From Deinococcus radiotolerans (GTDB lineage: Bacteria; Deinococcota; Deinococci; Deinococcales; Deinococcaceae), in NCBI RefSeq assembly GCF_014647435.1, contig NZ_BMPE01000010.1:62001-126000 (forward strand): a stretch of 64,000 nucleotides of DNA, written 5' to 3'. Under the pieces are notes generated by a model. The model was not told the origin of the DNA and searched no databases. It saw nothing but the letters and a program-made list of their open reading frames with translations. A program made the position numbers and the translations under genes. Positions within the stretch are counted from its first letter, which is position 1. Each line of letters opens with the position of its first letter. This document shows, in pieces, positions 12,726-25,737 of the stretch.

Positions 12726-12754
12726 GGCCAGCAGGAGATCACGCCCTGCTGGCC
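12726..12754. terminator. Bidirectional hairpin between coxE and ABC permease
   Basis: A perfect 10-bp stem (12726-12735 with 12745-12754, 9-base loop) lies between convergent genes. No T-run. Confidence 0.5.
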
Positions 12755-12778
12755 CAGCCGCTCATGGGCTGTCCGCGT

Positions 12779-13643
12779 TCAGAGGTCGCGGCGGCTGAAG
12801 CGCCACATGGCGGCCGCCAGGCCCAGCACGCTGAGCACGGCGGCCCAGCCGATCAATAACGGATCGACCGGCACGGAGCTGACGAAGGGGTTGGCGCCGC
12901 GGCTGAACTCCCCGACCTGCCGCATGATGTCCGGCTGGAGGTGGTAGCTGGCGCCCAGCCACAGGGCGTTCGTGGGCATCAGGGCGTTCGCCACGCGGCC
13001 CAGGGTGGTCAGGGTGGGCGTGTCGGCCAGCGTGCCGATGGCGCTGAGGATCCCGCCGGTGAAGCCCACGCCGTACAGCACGAACACACCGATACCGTTG
13101 GCGAGCGTGGTGAACAGGGTGCTGCCCAGCACGGTCAGGGAGGTCAGGACCGTGACGGCCAGCAGCAGCAGGCCGGCGGCGGGCAGCGCCTCGGGCGGGG
13201 TGTACCCGGTGATCAGGCGGATGCCCCCCAGCAGTCCGGCGCTGAGCAGCGCGACGTACGCGACGTTCACGGCCGTGAAGCCCAGCCAGCGGCCCGCGAC
13301 GAGCTGAGCGCGGCTGACGGGCCGGGCGATGACGCTCTGCATGACGCCGCTCTCGATGTCGCCGCTGATCGCCCCGACGGTGGACAGCACGCCCATCAGG
13401 GACCCCAGGAAGTACACGAGGTACATGCCGAACATCGCGCTGAACATGACCGGGAGGTTCGCGGCGCCGGTGGGGCTGCGGCCGTCCAGGCCCGCCTGCA
13501 CCGCGCGGTCGTCCAGCGTGAGTTCCAGGCGGTACACGCCGAACAGGAAGAATCCCAGGAAAAGAGCGGAGAGGATCAGCAGGACGCTCACGAGGCGCTT
13601 GCGGGTGGCTTCCCGCAGGGACAGTTCGGCGATCAGCAGGACG

Positions 13644-13651
<8 letters not shown>
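12779..13651 (-). CDS. ABC-2 type transporter permease
   Basis: A 290-residue integral membrane protein with about six hydrophobic segments. The first is near residues 22-42; another cluster spans 80-260 (for example VYFLGSLMGVLSTVGAI and LLLLAVTVLTSLTVLG). The segment GDIESGVMQSVIARPVSRAQLV is typical of ABC-2/NosY-like permeases. It overlaps the ATPase gene stop by 8 bases and follows it in one operon. The substrate is unknown. Confidence 0.8.
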
Positions 13652-14621
<970 letters not shown>

Positions 14622-14628
14622 GCCGCCC

Positions 14629-14634
14629 AGCATA
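14629..14634 (-). promoter_or_regulatory. Leaderless-type -10 box (TATGCT) for the ABC ATPase
   Basis: TATGCT on the minus strand is followed by 7 bases (GGGCGGC) and the ATG at 14621. Confidence 0.5.
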
Positions 14635-14738
14635 GGCGCGCCGGTGCCGGGCCCGCGTCCACCTTTCGGTGAGCGCCGCCCCCCCCAGTTCCCCCACCGG
14701 AGGCCGTACAGGTGACCTTACTGAAGGAGGGGCGTTTC

Positions 14739-16466
14739 ATGGAGAATGAGGCTCAGATGCCTGCCACCCCCACGCGGGACCACCTGGACGCGCTGCTGCC
14801 CGCCGACACGCCCACCGACCTGATGGCCCGCCTGCGGACCGCCAAGGACGGGCAGGCGCGGGCGCTGGCGCTGGTCGAGGTGGCCCGTCACACCCGCGAG
14901 ACGTCGCTGGGGAGCGCGCAGGCGCTCGGTGAAGCCGCCCTGAGTGAGGCGCTGCGCTGCGGGTCCGCCCGCGCCGCCGTGGAGGCCCTGATCGGCCTGA
15001 CGTTCGTGTCGGCCAGTCTGGGCCAGCAGGAGCGGGCGCTAGACGCCATCGGGCGCGCGCAGGCCATGCTGGAAGAACACCGCCTGACGGAACTGCTGTC
15101 CGCCGTGCTGAATACCCGCGCCCTGACGCGCCTGACCGGCGGGGACGTCACGGGCGCCCGGCAGGACCTGCAGGACGCCCTGGACCTCGCCCGGCAGGCG
15201 CGCGACCCGGCCGACCAGGGCAACGCACTGGTGAACCTGGCGTGGCTGGCGTGCAGCACCGGCGATCCCAAGGACGCCCTGCACCACCTGAACCTGCTGG
15301 AGGAACTGATTCACACGCTGGGCGACGAGGGCCTCGCCGAGAGTCTCAGCGCGTACCTGCACGAGAACCGCGCGCACGCCTACGCGCTGCTGGCCCGGCA
15401 GGCGCAGGAACTCGGCCGGGAGGACGCGCAGCGGCAGGCGGTGCAGCAGGGCCTGATGGTGCTGCGCGCCGCCCGCACGGCCCTTCAGGCGACGCCCAGC
15501 CTGACCAGTGAACTGCTGTGCGCCGCGCACGAGTCCACGCTGCTGCGCCTGCAAGGGGACCTGCGCGGCGCCGAACGCCTGGCGCGCCGCGCGGCGCAGC
15601 TGAACGCCGTCCTGAAGCAGCAGCTGTACATCGAACCGCAGGTGTGCCTGGCGGAACTCCTCCAGGCCCGCGGGGAGATCGACGCGGCGCTCTCGCAGTA
15701 CAGCGCGGCGCTGGACATCGCCCGGCGCCAGCACCGCCACCTGGACATCCAGCGGCTGCTGAGCGCCATCAGCGCCCTGCACGAGCAGCAGGGTCGGCTG
15801 CCCGAGGCGCTTGACGTGCTGCGCGAGGCGCTCCAGGCGGCCAACACGGCGCTGGACCGCGTGAACGGCGCCGCCGCCCGCCACCTGCAACTCGACCGGG
15901 AACTGCGGCAGGCCCGCGCGGACGCCAGTTCCTGGCAGGACCGCCTGCGGCACGCGGAGGTGCAGGCCCGCCAGGACCCCCTGACCGGGCTCCTCAACCG
16001 CCGCGGCCTGGAAGAGGGCCTTCAGCAGCTGCAGTTCCCGGGGGACGGCGCGCGGCCCGCGGACTGGTCGCTGCTGGCCGTGGCGTTCGTGGACGTGGAC
16101 CACTTCAAGCACGTGAACGACCGCCACTCGCACGCAGTGGGCGATCAGGTGCTGCGCGTGGTGGGGCGCCTGCTGGCGGGGCAGGTGCGGCCCGGGGACC
16201 TGCTGGGCCGCTACGGGGGGGAGGAGTTCGTGCTGGTCACCCCGGTCCGCACGCGCGGCCGGGCGCACGGCCTGGCGGAATCCTGCCGCCGGGCCGTGGA
16301 GGCGCACGACTGGTCCGCACTGCTGCCGGACATGCACCTGACGGCCAGCGTGGGGTACGCCGTGACCACCCCGGACCGGTTGCCGCAGGCGCTGCGCATC
16401 GCGGACGATCACCTGTACCGCGCGAAGAACGCCGGGCGCAACCGCGTGTTCCCCGCCGCACCCTGA
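14739..16466 (+). CDS. Diguanylate cyclase with N-terminal TPR-like repeats
   Basis: A 575-residue cytosolic protein. Residues 20-390 are Ala/Leu-rich helical repeats of TPR type. A short coiled linker (390-415) leads to a GGDEF domain starting at [15 protein letters not shown]. The active site is GGEEF (493-497), and the inhibitory I-site RxxD (RPGD, 484-487) sits the canonical five residues before it. It should therefore make c-di-GMP and be product-inhibited. ATG at 14739 has GAAGGAGG upstream. The TPR part may bind a partner that controls activity. Confidence 0.9.
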   Translation: MENEAQMPATPTRDHLDALLPADTPTDLMARLRTAKDGQARALALVEVARHTRETSLGSAQALGEAALSEALRCGSARAAVEALIGLTFVSASLGQQERALDAIGRAQAMLEEHRLTELLSAVLNTRALTRLTGGDVTGARQDLQDALDLARQARDPADQGNALVNLAWLACSTGDPKDALHHLNLLEELIHTLGDEGLAESLSAYLHENRAHAYALLARQAQELGREDAQRQAVQQGLMVLRAARTALQATPSLTSELLCAAHESTLLRLQGDLRGAERLARRAAQLNAVLKQQLYIEPQVCLAELLQARGEIDAALSQYSAALDIARRQHRHLDIQRLLSAISALHEQQGRLPEALDVLREALQAANTALDRVNGAAARHLQLDRELRQARADASSWQDRLRHAEVQARQDPLTGLLNRRGLEEGLQQLQFPGDGARPADWSLLAVAFVDVDHFKHVNDRHSHAVGDQVLRVVGRLLAGQVRPGDLLGRYGGEEFVLVTPVRTRGRAHGLAESCRRAVEAHDWSALLPDMHLTASVGYAVTTPDRLPQALRIADDHLYRAKNAGRNRVFPAAP

Positions 16467-16539
16467 CCCCTGGCCGCAGGCGCGGCGGCGGCCTTCATTC
16501 GCGCTGCGCTGCCGCGCGGGGCGCTACACTCGCCCCTGG

Positions 16540-18486
16540 ATGCCGCTGGAACCGGGAACGCAACTTGCCGGGCGTTACGACCTGCTCGCCCTGCTGGGCG
16601 AGGGCGGCAGCGCCCGCGTGTTCCGCGCGCACGACACCCTGCTGAGCCGTGAGGTCGCCCTGAAGGTGCAGCACGCGCACGTGCCCGACTCGGACCGCGA
16701 ACGCTTCCTGCGGGAGGTCCGCACCCTGGCGCGCCTGACGCACCCGGGCGTGATCCCAGTGCTGGACCTGGGCACCGACCCGGAGGCCGGGCGGCCCTTT
16801 TTCACCATGCCGCTCATGACCGGCGGTCCCGTGACGGCGCTGGGCCCGCTGGAGGACGCGCCGCTGCCCCTGGCGCGCTTCCTGACAGCCGCGGCCGCCG
16901 CGTCCCGGGCGCTGCATTTCATTCATGCGCGCGGCATCACGCACCGCGACCTGACGCCCGGGAACGTCCTGCTGGACGACGCGTGGATGCCCCGCATCAT
17001 GGACTTCGGGCTGGTCGCCCTGACCGAGCAGACCCGCCACCTCACGCGCAGTGGCGTGACCCTGGGCACCCCCGCGTACATGGCGCCCGAGCAGGCGCGC
17101 GGCGTGGGCGTCGGCCCCCTGAGTGACCTGTACGCGCTGGGCGCCGTGCTGTACCGCGTGGCGTGCGGCAGCCCGCCGTTCGTGGGTGACAGCGACCAGA
17201 GCGTGCTGTACCAGCACGTGTACGAGGCCGCGCCCGACCCGCGCGACCTGAACCCGGCCGTGCCGGACGCCGTGGCCCGCGTGCTGCTCAGCCTCCTGAC
17301 CAAACGGCCCGAGGAGCGGCCCCCCACCGGCGAGGCGCTGGCGCACCTGTGGGCGCTGGCGCGGCGTGACATCTGGACCTCGCACGCGCGCGGACAGTAC
17401 CGCGGGGGCCGCACCCGCACCGGCGAGCACCCGGACGGCCCCGCCCAGGTGGACGCCCTGCGCGAAGCCTGGAGCGTGCCCCTCCCCGGCGAGGTCACGT
17501 GGCCCGCCGCGGTCATGGGCGAAGGCGACCTCGTGGCCGTCGGCACCCGCGGCGGACAGCTCGTCCTCACGCACGCGTCGGGGCGGCCCTTTGCCACGTA
17601 CGCCGCGCGCGACGAGGTCACCGCGCCCGCCACCTTCCACGCCGGGCACGTGCTGTTCGGGGCGTGGGACGGCACGCTGCGCCGCGTGGACCTCACCAGC
17701 GGCGCGCAGCTGTGGCAGCACAAGGCCCGCGCGGAACTCACGGGCGCACCCACCCTCTGGCACGGGCAGGTGCTCGCCAGCAGCCGCGACGGGCACCTGT
17801 ACGCCCTGAACGCCCAGACCGGCGACCTCAGGTGGGCGTACCGCACGGGCGGCCCGGTCGCCGCCAGCCCCCTGGTGTGGGCCGGCGCGGCCCTGGTCAG
17901 CGACGAGAACGGCTGGCTGCACGCCCTGGACGCCCGCAGCGGCCACGGCCTGTGGAAGGTCGAGGTGGGCACCATGCACGGCACGCCCGCCCTGATCCCC
18001 ACCGCGCCCGGCAGCGCCACCCTGGTCGTCGCCACCTGGGAGGGCGAGGTGCACGCCCTGACGCTGCGCGCCGGAACGGGCCGCGTCAGCATTGACCCCG
18101 ACCCGATCCTGTGGACGTACGACCTGGAAGACGAGGTCTGGGCCTCCCCCGCGCTGACGCTGTCCGGCGCGCCCGGCGGCACCGCCATCCTGGCCGGCTG
18201 GAGCGGCGAGGTCCGCGCCCTGCGCCTCAGTGACGGCGAGGACCTCTGGACGCACCGCCTGCAGGGCCGGGTGACGGCCAGTCCCGTCATCAGCGCCGGA
18301 CTGGTGTTCCTCGCCTCCGAGGACGGCGAACTGTGCGCGCTGGACGTCCGCAGTGGCGCCGTCCGCTGGACACACCGCGAGACCACCGGCGTGCAGGCCA
18401 CCCCCCTGGCCGCCGACGGCACGCTGTACGTGGCGTTCATGAACGGCACCCTGCGCGCCTACCGCGCCGCGCCGCGCCCCAGCTGA
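16540..18486 (+). CDS. rqkA: Ser/Thr protein kinase with PQQ-type beta-propeller, RqkA-like
   Basis: A 648-residue protein. The kinase domain (12-290) has a Gly loop ([11 protein letters not shown]), Lys42, HRD at 135-137, Asn142 and DFG at 155-157, with [10 protein letters not shown] in the activation segment. Residues 305-645 hold about seven WD/PQQ-like blades (repeated units such as [18 protein letters not shown] and [16 protein letters not shown]). This architecture matches RqkA (DR2518) of Deinococcus radiodurans, a DNA-damage-responsive kinase. No membrane segment separates kinase and propeller. The catalytic-loop Lys is replaced by Thr139 (HRDLTPGN). A TACACT box lies 9 bases before the ATG. 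Confidence 0.85.
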   Translation: MPLEPGTQLAGRYDLLALLGEGGSARVFRAHDTLLSREVALKVQHAHVPDSDRERFLREVRTLARLTHPGVIPVLDLGTDPEAGRPFFTMPLMTGGPVTALGPLEDAPLPLARFLTAAAAASRALHFIHARGITHRDLTPGNVLLDDAWMPRIMDFGLVALTEQTRHLTRSGVTLGTPAYMAPEQARGVGVGPLSDLYALGAVLYRVACGSPPFVGDSDQSVLYQHVYEAAPDPRDLNPAVPDAVARVLLSLLTKRPEERPPTGEALAHLWALARRDIWTSHARGQYRGGRTRTGEHPDGPAQVDALREAWSVPLPGEVTWPAAVMGEGDLVAVGTRGGQLVLTHASGRPFATYAARDEVTAPATFHAGHVLFGAWDGTLRRVDLTSGAQLWQHKARAELTGAPTLWHGQVLASSRDGHLYALNAQTGDLRWAYRTGGPVAASPLVWAGAALVSDENGWLHALDARSGHGLWKVEVGTMHGTPALIPTAPGSATLVVATWEGEVHALTLRAGTGRVSIDPDPILWTYDLEDEVWASPALTLSGAPGGTAILAGWSGEVRALRLSDGEDLWTHRLQGRVTASPVISAGLVFLASEDGELCALDVRSGAVRWTHRETTGVQATPLAADGTLYVAFMNGTLRAYRAAPRPS

Positions 18487-18543
18487 GCGGGCCGCCCCTG
18501 AGGCTTCTCAGGTGGGCGTGACATTTGCTTTAACACACGCGCC

Positions 18544-18549
18544 TACACT
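18544..18549 (+). promoter_or_regulatory. Possible -10 box for tatA
   Basis: TACACT lies 56 bases before the tatA ATG. A GTGACA (18518-18523) upstream resembles a -35, but its 20-base spacer is longer than ideal. Confidence 0.35.
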
Positions 18550-18605
18550 GACAGCAGGTGAACGCGGCCAGCCCACGCCGGGCGGCCCGAGGAGGAACGA
18601 ACCCC

Positions 18606-18917
18606 ATGCCCAACATCGGACCTGCTGAACTGCTGGTGATTCTGCTCGTCGCGCTGGTCGTCTTCGGCCCCCGCAAACTTCCCGAACTCGGCAAGAGCCT
18701 CGGCGCGGGCCTGCGTGAATTCCGCAAGAGCACCCAGGGCCTGAAAGACGAGTTCGAGGGCAGCATGCGCGACACGCCCCCCGGCCCCGCCCCCGTCCAG
18801 ACCATCCACGCGCCCGCCCAGGCCGTCGCCGCCCCAGCGCAGGCCGTGACCGCGCCCGCCCCGCAGGCCGTCACGGCCGAGACGGTCACAGCCCCCACCC
18901 CCAAAGACCAGGTCTGA
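18606..18917 (+). CDS. tatA: Sec-independent translocase protein TatA
   Basis: A 103-residue single-pass protein. One membrane helix (7-21) is followed by the FGP hinge in VVFGPRKLPELGKSLG and an amphipathic helix to about residue 52. The C-terminal tail is rich in Pro, Ala, Val and Thr with repeats of the kind APAQAV. TatA forms the pore that exports folded twin-arginine proteins. GGAGG is well placed before the ATG. No tatC is adjacent. Confidence 0.92.
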   Translation: MPNIGPAELLVILLVALVVFGPRKLPELGKSLGAGLREFRKSTQGLKDEFEGSMRDTPPGPAPVQTIHAPAQAVAAPAQAVTAPAPQAVTAETVTAPTPKDQV

Positions 18918-18937
18918 ACCGCAATCCAGACCAGTGC

Positions 18938-18959
18938 CAGGCGGCCTCCGGGTCGCCTG
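18938..18959 (+). terminator. Weak hairpin after tatA
   Basis: A 6-bp stem (18938-18943 with 18954-18959, 10-base loop) lies 20 bases past the tatA stop with no T-run. Confidence 0.3.
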
Positions 18960-19145
18960 TGCTCTGTCACGCGTCCATCAAGAGCATCCGGTCAGGCTGG
19001 CGCGGCGCCCACCCCTCAGGACGCTGCGGACAGCCCTGCCCCCCTAGGAACACGCTCCTCATTCTGGTTCGCGCTCATGTGAGGCAGAGCGGCTTCGGCC
19101 TGCTTGTTACGCTGCGGGTCATATGTCGTGGACTGGGGATTGTAC

Positions 19146-20654
<1,509 letters not shown>

Positions 20655-20658
20655 CCGT

Positions 20659-20664
20659 TACCCT
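20659..20664 (+). promoter_or_regulatory. Leaderless-type -10 box (TACCCT) for folC
   Basis: TACCCT is followed by 7 bases (ATTCGGC) and the GTG at 20672. No Shine-Dalgarno sequence. Confidence 0.5.
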
Positions 20665-20671
20665 ATTCGGC

Positions 20672-21838
20672 GTGAGTGCCGCCCCTGTCCCGAATTACGA
20701 GTGGTTGTTCGCCCGCACCCGCGCGGGTCGTGAGCGGGGACCTGGGGTGGCGCGGGCGCTGCTGGACGCGCTGGGCCGCCCGGACACACAGTTCCGGAGT
20801 GTGCGGGTGGTGGGCACGAACGGGAAGGGCAGCACCTGCGCAATGCTGGAGGCGGGGCTGCGCGCGGCGGGGGTGCGGGCGGGGCGGTTCACGAGTCCGC
20901 ACCTGACGCACTTCGAGGAGCGGGTGCGGGTGAACGGCGAGCCGATCCCGGCCGCGGAGACGGCGGCGTTCATCGCCTGGGCGCGCGCGCACGGGGGGGA
21001 CGCGGCGTTCTTCGATCTGACGCTGGCGCTGGCGGCGCGGGTGTTCGCGGCGAGGGGTGTGGAGGTCGCGGTCATGGAGGCCGGGGTGGGCGGCGCGACG
21101 GACGCGACGCAGGCGCTGGAGAACGTGGCGGCGGTGGCGCTGACAAACGTGGCGCTCGATCACGTGGGCGTGCTGGGGAGCACGGTGGCGCAGATCGCGC
21201 GGGACAAGGCGGGCGCGGCTCGGCCCGGCGTGCCGCTGCTGACCACGGCGGCAGAGGAGGCGCTGGACGTGATCGCGGAGGTCGCTGAGGGGGTGGGGGC
21301 GCCGCTGCTCACCCCAGGCACCCACCCGGACCTGTTCGCGCTGCCGCGCCCGCCGCGGCTGGAGGGACCGCATCAGGCGCGCAATGCCGCGCTGGCCGCC
21401 GCGACCCTCCGCACGCTGGGGTACGGGGCGGGCGTGGACGGCGCGCTGGACGCCACGCACCCGGGCCGCCTGGAACGCTTCGACGTGGACGGGCGGACGG
21501 TCCTCGTGGACGGCGCGCACAACCCGCACGCGGCTCAGGCGCTGGCGCTGGCGGTGCCGCGCGCGGACGTGCTTCTGTTCGGAAACCTCGCCCGGAAGGA
21601 CACCGCGGCGACGCTCGCACCGCTGCTGACGGTGGCGGCGCGGCGGGTGTTCACGGCGCCCGGCGACCTCGCCACGCCGCCACAGGAGCTGGCGGCCCAG
21701 TACAGCGGGGACGCCATCCCGGAGCCCGCGCAGGCGCTGGCGCACGCCCTGAGGCTCACGCCGCCCGGCGGTACGCTGCTGGTTGCCGGGAGCCTGTACC
21801 TCGCCGGGCAGACCCGCACGCTGCTGGGGGGCGCTTGA
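20672..21838 (+). CDS. folC: Folylpolyglutamate synthase / dihydrofolate synthase
   Basis: A 388-residue Mur-ligase-fold enzyme that adds glutamate to dihydropteroate or to reduced folates in the cytoplasm. The P-loop is VGTNGKGST near residue 50, followed by TSPHL, the EAGVGGATDATQ segment, LTNVALDHVGVLG, and the C-terminal VDGAHNPHAA. It is slightly shorter than the typical length of just over 400 residues. The GTG start follows a TANNNT-N7 arrangement, and comM ends 17 bases upstream. Confidence 0.92.
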   Translation: MSAAPVPNYEWLFARTRAGRERGPGVARALLDALGRPDTQFRSVRVVGTNGKGSTCAMLEAGLRAAGVRAGRFTSPHLTHFEERVRVNGEPIPAAETAAFIAWARAHGGDAAFFDLTLALAARVFAARGVEVAVMEAGVGGATDATQALENVAAVALTNVALDHVGVLGSTVAQIARDKAGAARPGVPLLTTAAEEALDVIAEVAEGVGAPLLTPGTHPDLFALPRPPRLEGPHQARNAALAAATLRTLGYGAGVDGALDATHPGRLERFDVDGRTVLVDGAHNPHAAQALALAVPRADVLLFGNLARKDTAATLAPLLTVAARRVFTAPGDLATPPQELAAQYSGDAIPEPAQALAHALRLTPPGGTLLVAGSLYLAGQTRTLLGGA

Positions 21839-21863
21839 CAGGTTCCGGGGCCGCCCGTATACT
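21835..21863 (+). promoter_or_regulatory. Consensus promoter for tRNA-Lys
   Basis: TTGACA (21835-21840), a 17-base spacer and TATACT (21858-21863) form a near-perfect housekeeping promoter. The -35 overlaps the folC stop. The tRNA begins 12 bases past the -10. Confidence 0.9.
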
Positions 21864-21875
21864 TCTCCTCGCTCT

Positions 21876-21951
<76 letters not shown>

Positions 21952-21961
21952 CACTGAGAAG

Positions 21962-21985
21962 CCCCCGCCCCGCGCGGGGGTTTTT
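21962..21985 (+). terminator. Rho-independent terminator after tRNA-Lys
   Basis: A 7-bp stem (21962-21968 with 21974-21980) with a 5-base loop is followed directly by TTTTT (21981-21985), 10 bases past the tRNA. Confidence 0.9.
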
Positions 21986-22042
21986 CCTGTTGCTCCTCCC
22001 CTGCTGCTCTCGGCGCGCGGGCCGCGTGCTGCTTCGGGCGCG

Positions 22043-22048
22043 TACACT
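22043..22048 (+). promoter_or_regulatory. Leaderless-type -10 box (TACACT) for rlmB
   Basis: TACACT is followed by 7 bases (GGCCTCT) and the ATG at 22056. Confidence 0.55.
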
Positions 22049-22055
22049 GGCCTCT

Positions 22056-22766
22056 ATGTTGCTGTACGGGCGGAATCCGGTGCTGGAAGCGTTGCAGGAC
22101 GGACGGGTGTCCGAGGTGCTGGTCGCGCGTGGGGTGGAAGAGGCGTTCGTGGCGCAGCTCAAGGCCACGGGCGTGCGGATGAAGTTTGCGCCGCGCATCG
22201 AGCTCGATCAGCTGGCGGGCACGACGCAGCATCAGGGCGTCCTGACCGAGGTGGAGGACCTGGAATGGGCGTCGGTGGACGACATCCTGGATCTCGCGGA
22301 GAAGCGCGGTGAGGACCTGCTGATCGTGCTGCTGGACGGCATCACGGACCCGCGGAACTTCGGAGCGATCATCCGCAGTGCGGAGGTGCTGGGCGCGCAC
22401 GGCGTGGTCGTCGAGGAGCGCCGCAGCGCGCCGCTGTCCCCGGTCGTGGCGAAGACGGCGGCGGGCGCCACGAGTTACCTGCCGGTCGCGCAGACGAAGA
22501 ACCTGCCGCGCCTGATGGACGCCCTGAAGAAGGACGGCGTGTGGGTGTACGGCGCGGCGGGCGAGGCGGCGCAGGACGTCCGGAAGGTGGATTTCAGCGG
22601 GAAGGTGGCGTTGGTGATCGGCGCGGAGGGCGAGGGCATGCGCCGTCTGGTGCGTGAGAAGTGCGACGCGCTGGTCAGCATTCCGGTGCGGGGGCGGGTG
22701 CAGAGCCTAAACGCGTCGGTCGCGGCGGGCATCCTGCTGTTCGAGGCGTCCCGGGGCCGCGCGTGA
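22056..22766 (+). CDS. rlmB: 23S rRNA (guanosine-2'-O-)-methyltransferase, RlmB/TrmH family
   Basis: A 236-residue SPOUT methyltransferase. The N-terminal substrate-binding domain opens with LLYGRNPVLEAL. Knot motifs are DGITDPRNFGAIIRSAEV, LVIGAEGEGMRRLVRE and IPVRGRVQSLNASVAAGI. This fits RlmB, which methylates a guanosine in the peptidyl-transferase region of 23S rRNA, though other TrmH-family RNA targets cannot be excluded. It overlaps the next gene by 4 bases (GTGA). Confidence 0.9.
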   Translation: MLLYGRNPVLEALQDGRVSEVLVARGVEEAFVAQLKATGVRMKFAPRIELDQLAGTTQHQGVLTEVEDLEWASVDDILDLAEKRGEDLLIVLLDGITDPRNFGAIIRSAEVLGAHGVVVEERRSAPLSPVVAKTAAGATSYLPVAQTKNLPRLMDALKKDGVWVYGAAGEAAQDVRKVDFSGKVALVIGAEGEGMRRLVREKCDALVSIPVRGRVQSLNASVAAGILLFEASRGRA

Positions 22767-23671
22767 GTGACCGCCGGGTGGAGGTCCTGCGCGGTGAGAA
22801 GTTGACGCTGGAGGTCCTGCCGGAGGTGGGGGCCAGCGTCCTGAACCTGCGCGCCGCGTCGGGCCGCCCGGTGCTGCGCCCGGTCGAACTGGGGAGCGTG
22901 GAGACGAGCAGCCAGTGCGCGAGCTTCACGCTGATCCCGTTCAGCAACCGCGTCCGCGACGCAAAATTCGTGTTCGGAGGCCGTGAGATTCAGCTCCGCC
23001 CGAACACGAAGGACGGACTGGCGCAGCACGGGGACGTGCGCAACCGCCCCTGGCACGCCGAGCGCGTGAACGACACACACCTGCGCTGCACCTTCGACTC
23101 GCGGGACTTCACGGACATGAACTGGCCGTGGGCATTCACGGCAGGGATCGAGTACCGGCTGCACGGCCCGCACCTGGACATGACGCTGACCCTCACGAAC
23201 GAGGACACCAGCGACATGCCCGCCGGGATGGGCCTGCACCCGTACTTTGCACGCGTGCAGCCGGACCTGCCGGGCGTGGACCCGGCGCTGACGGTGGGCG
23301 CGGAGCTGATCTACGACACGGACGAACGCGTCCTGACGGTCGGCGCCGCCCGCGAACTGCACGCTGACGAGGACTACCGCACGCCCAAGCCCGTGGGGTC
23401 GCGGGAGATCAACACGACGTACACGGCGTGGGACGGCGTCGCTCGGCTGGACTGGGGTGCGCGGGCGCTGACCCTCACGGCGGACAACGTGTACTCGCAT
23501 CTGGTGGTGTTCACCGCACCGGACGGGAGCCTCGCGCTGGAACCCGTGTCGCACGCGACGGATGCATTTAACTTGGCCGCGCAGGGCGTGCCGGGCGTCG
23601 ATGTGCGCGTGCTCACGCCGGGGCAGACGCTCGCGGGCACAGTGCGCCTGACCCTCGACGGCGACTGGTAA
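22763..23671 (+). CDS. Aldose 1-epimerase-like protein
   Basis: A 302-residue protein of the galactose mutarotase fold, mostly beta. Recognisable family segments are LIPFSNRVRD near the start, LAQHGDVRN (putative catalytic His), GLHPYF and the putative catalytic Glu in LALEPVSHATD. It would interconvert sugar anomers in the cytoplasm. The GTG start overlaps the rlmB stop (GTGA). No sugar-use genes are adjacent. Confidence 0.85.
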   Translation: MSDRRVEVLRGEKLTLEVLPEVGASVLNLRAASGRPVLRPVELGSVETSSQCASFTLIPFSNRVRDAKFVFGGREIQLRPNTKDGLAQHGDVRNRPWHAERVNDTHLRCTFDSRDFTDMNWPWAFTAGIEYRLHGPHLDMTLTLTNEDTSDMPAGMGLHPYFARVQPDLPGVDPALTVGAELIYDTDERVLTVGAARELHADEDYRTPKPVGSREINTTYTAWDGVARLDWGARALTLTADNVYSHLVVFTAPDGSLALEPVSHATDAFNLAAQGVPGVDVRVLTPGQTLAGTVRLTLDGDW

Positions 23672-23680
23672 GCCCCTCCT

Positions 23681-23896
23681 CTACCCGGTGGCCAGCAGCG
23701 TCCCGCGACCGTCGCGCAGTTCAAACTCGTGGCGGTCGCGGGCCTGCATCCAGCGCAGGGCCTCCAGCAGATCATCGGTCTCCTTCAGCACCTCGGGGGC
23801 GCCCGGGTCGCCGGTCCACACCACGCGGTACGCGCGCGGCACGGGGGGCGGCGTCCAGCGCTGTCCCTCGTCCTCTTTCACGAACGCTCTCGACAT
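23681..23896 (-). CDS. Small conserved-looking hypothetical protein
   Basis: A 71-residue soluble protein that starts MSRAFVKEDEG and ends with a beta-like RHEFELRDGRGTLLATG. The compact mixed charge pattern looks like a real small domain, but I cannot name a family. The ATG has GGAGGG directly upstream. It stands convergent to the epimerase and 59 bases upstream of the protease stop. Confidence 0.6.
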   Translation of the reverse strand: MSRAFVKEDEGQRWTPPPVPRAYRVVWTGDPGAPEVLKETDDLLEALRWMQARDRHEFELRDGRGTLLATG

Positions 23897-23955
23897 CCCT
23901 CCAGTCTGCCGGGGGCGGCTGAAGCGCGGGTGGGAGGAGGGTAGTCGCCGCTTTA

Positions 23956-25038
<1,083 letters not shown>

Positions 25039-25044
25039 GCCGTC

Positions 25045-25050
25045 AGTCTA
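25045..25050 (-). promoter_or_regulatory. Leaderless-type -10 box (TAGACT) for the PDZ protease
   Basis: TAGACT on the minus strand lies 6 bases before the GTG at 25038. Confidence 0.45.
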
Positions 25051-25107
25051 GGGCGCCCCGCACGCGGCGACGGTGGCAGAGGGAACCGAACAGGCCAGGT
25101 GATGCCC

Positions 25108-25113
25108 TAGGCT
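25108..25113 (+). promoter_or_regulatory. Leaderless-type -10 box (TAGGCT) for the EVE gene
   Basis: TAGGCT is followed by 7 bases (GGGCGTC) and the ATG at 25121. Confidence 0.5.
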
Positions 25114-25120
25114 GGGCGTC

Positions 25121-25603
25121 ATGCGTTTCTGGCTGTTGAAATCGGAGCCCGACGTGTTCGGCTTCGCGGATCTGGTGCGGGTGGGGCGGGAGCCGTGGAA
25201 TGGCGTGCGGAATTATCAGGCGCGGAATTTCCTGCGGGAGATGCGTGAGGGGGATCTTTGCCTCTTCTACCATTCGAATGCGAGACCGGCGGGCGTGGCG
25301 GGCGTGGCGCGGGTGTGCCGCGCGGCGTACGCGGATGATCTGCAGTTCAAGCCGGACAGCAAGTATTTCGATCCGAAGTCCAGCGTGGACGCGCCGCGCT
25401 GGAGCATGGTGGATGTGGAGCCGCTGATCGCGTTTCCGCAGGTGGTGTCCCTGGATGCGCTGCGGGGCATGGCCGAGTGGGAGGCTTCGGCGCTGACGCG
25501 CCGGGGTTCGCGTCTGAGTGTGCTGCCGGTGGAGCCTGAGGCGTTCTGGGCGACGCTGGACGCGGCGGGCCTGAGTCTGGATGAGGTGGCGGGTCTCAGC
25601 TGA
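25121..25603 (+). CDS. EVE-domain protein
   Basis: A 160-residue single-domain EVE (PUA-like) protein, homologous to thymocyte nuclear protein 1. Diagnostic segments are FWLLKSEPDVFGF, WNGVRNYQARNFLREM and GDLCLFYHSN. EVE domains bind modified bases in DNA or RNA and often serve as readers in restriction systems. This one stands alone, so its role here is open. Confidence 0.9.
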   Translation: MRFWLLKSEPDVFGFADLVRVGREPWNGVRNYQARNFLREMREGDLCLFYHSNARPAGVAGVARVCRAAYADDLQFKPDSKYFDPKSSVDAPRWSMVDVEPLIAFPQVVSLDALRGMAEWEASALTRRGSRLSVLPVEPEAFWATLDAAGLSLDEVAGLS

Positions 25604-25658
25604 CCCAGGAGGGTGCGGGGTTGAGCAGCAGGTTCAGGGACACCTGACGCCTTCATTA

Positions 25659-25716
25659 ATCTGACGTTGAGACTTTTTTCATGGTTGGCCTGTGGGCCGT
25701 CACCTTAACGTCAGAT
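25659..25716. repeat. Inverted repeat in the leader of the 31-residue protein
   Basis: Arms ATCTGACGTT (25659-25668) and AACGTCAGAT (25707-25716) are perfect 10-bp inverted copies separated by 38 bases. The interior contains a smaller GGCC-TGTG-GGCC hairpin and a T6 run. It could be a folded mRNA leader or a two-site operator. It lies just upstream of the AAGGAG of the small ORF. Confidence 0.55.
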
Positions 25717-25737
25717 AAAGAAAAGGAGAATTCAGGT

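Noticed and set aside
16495..18375. Long open frames opposite and beside the RqkA-like gene
   Set aside because: Low-complexity composition and no homology; the plus-strand kinase-propeller explains the region.
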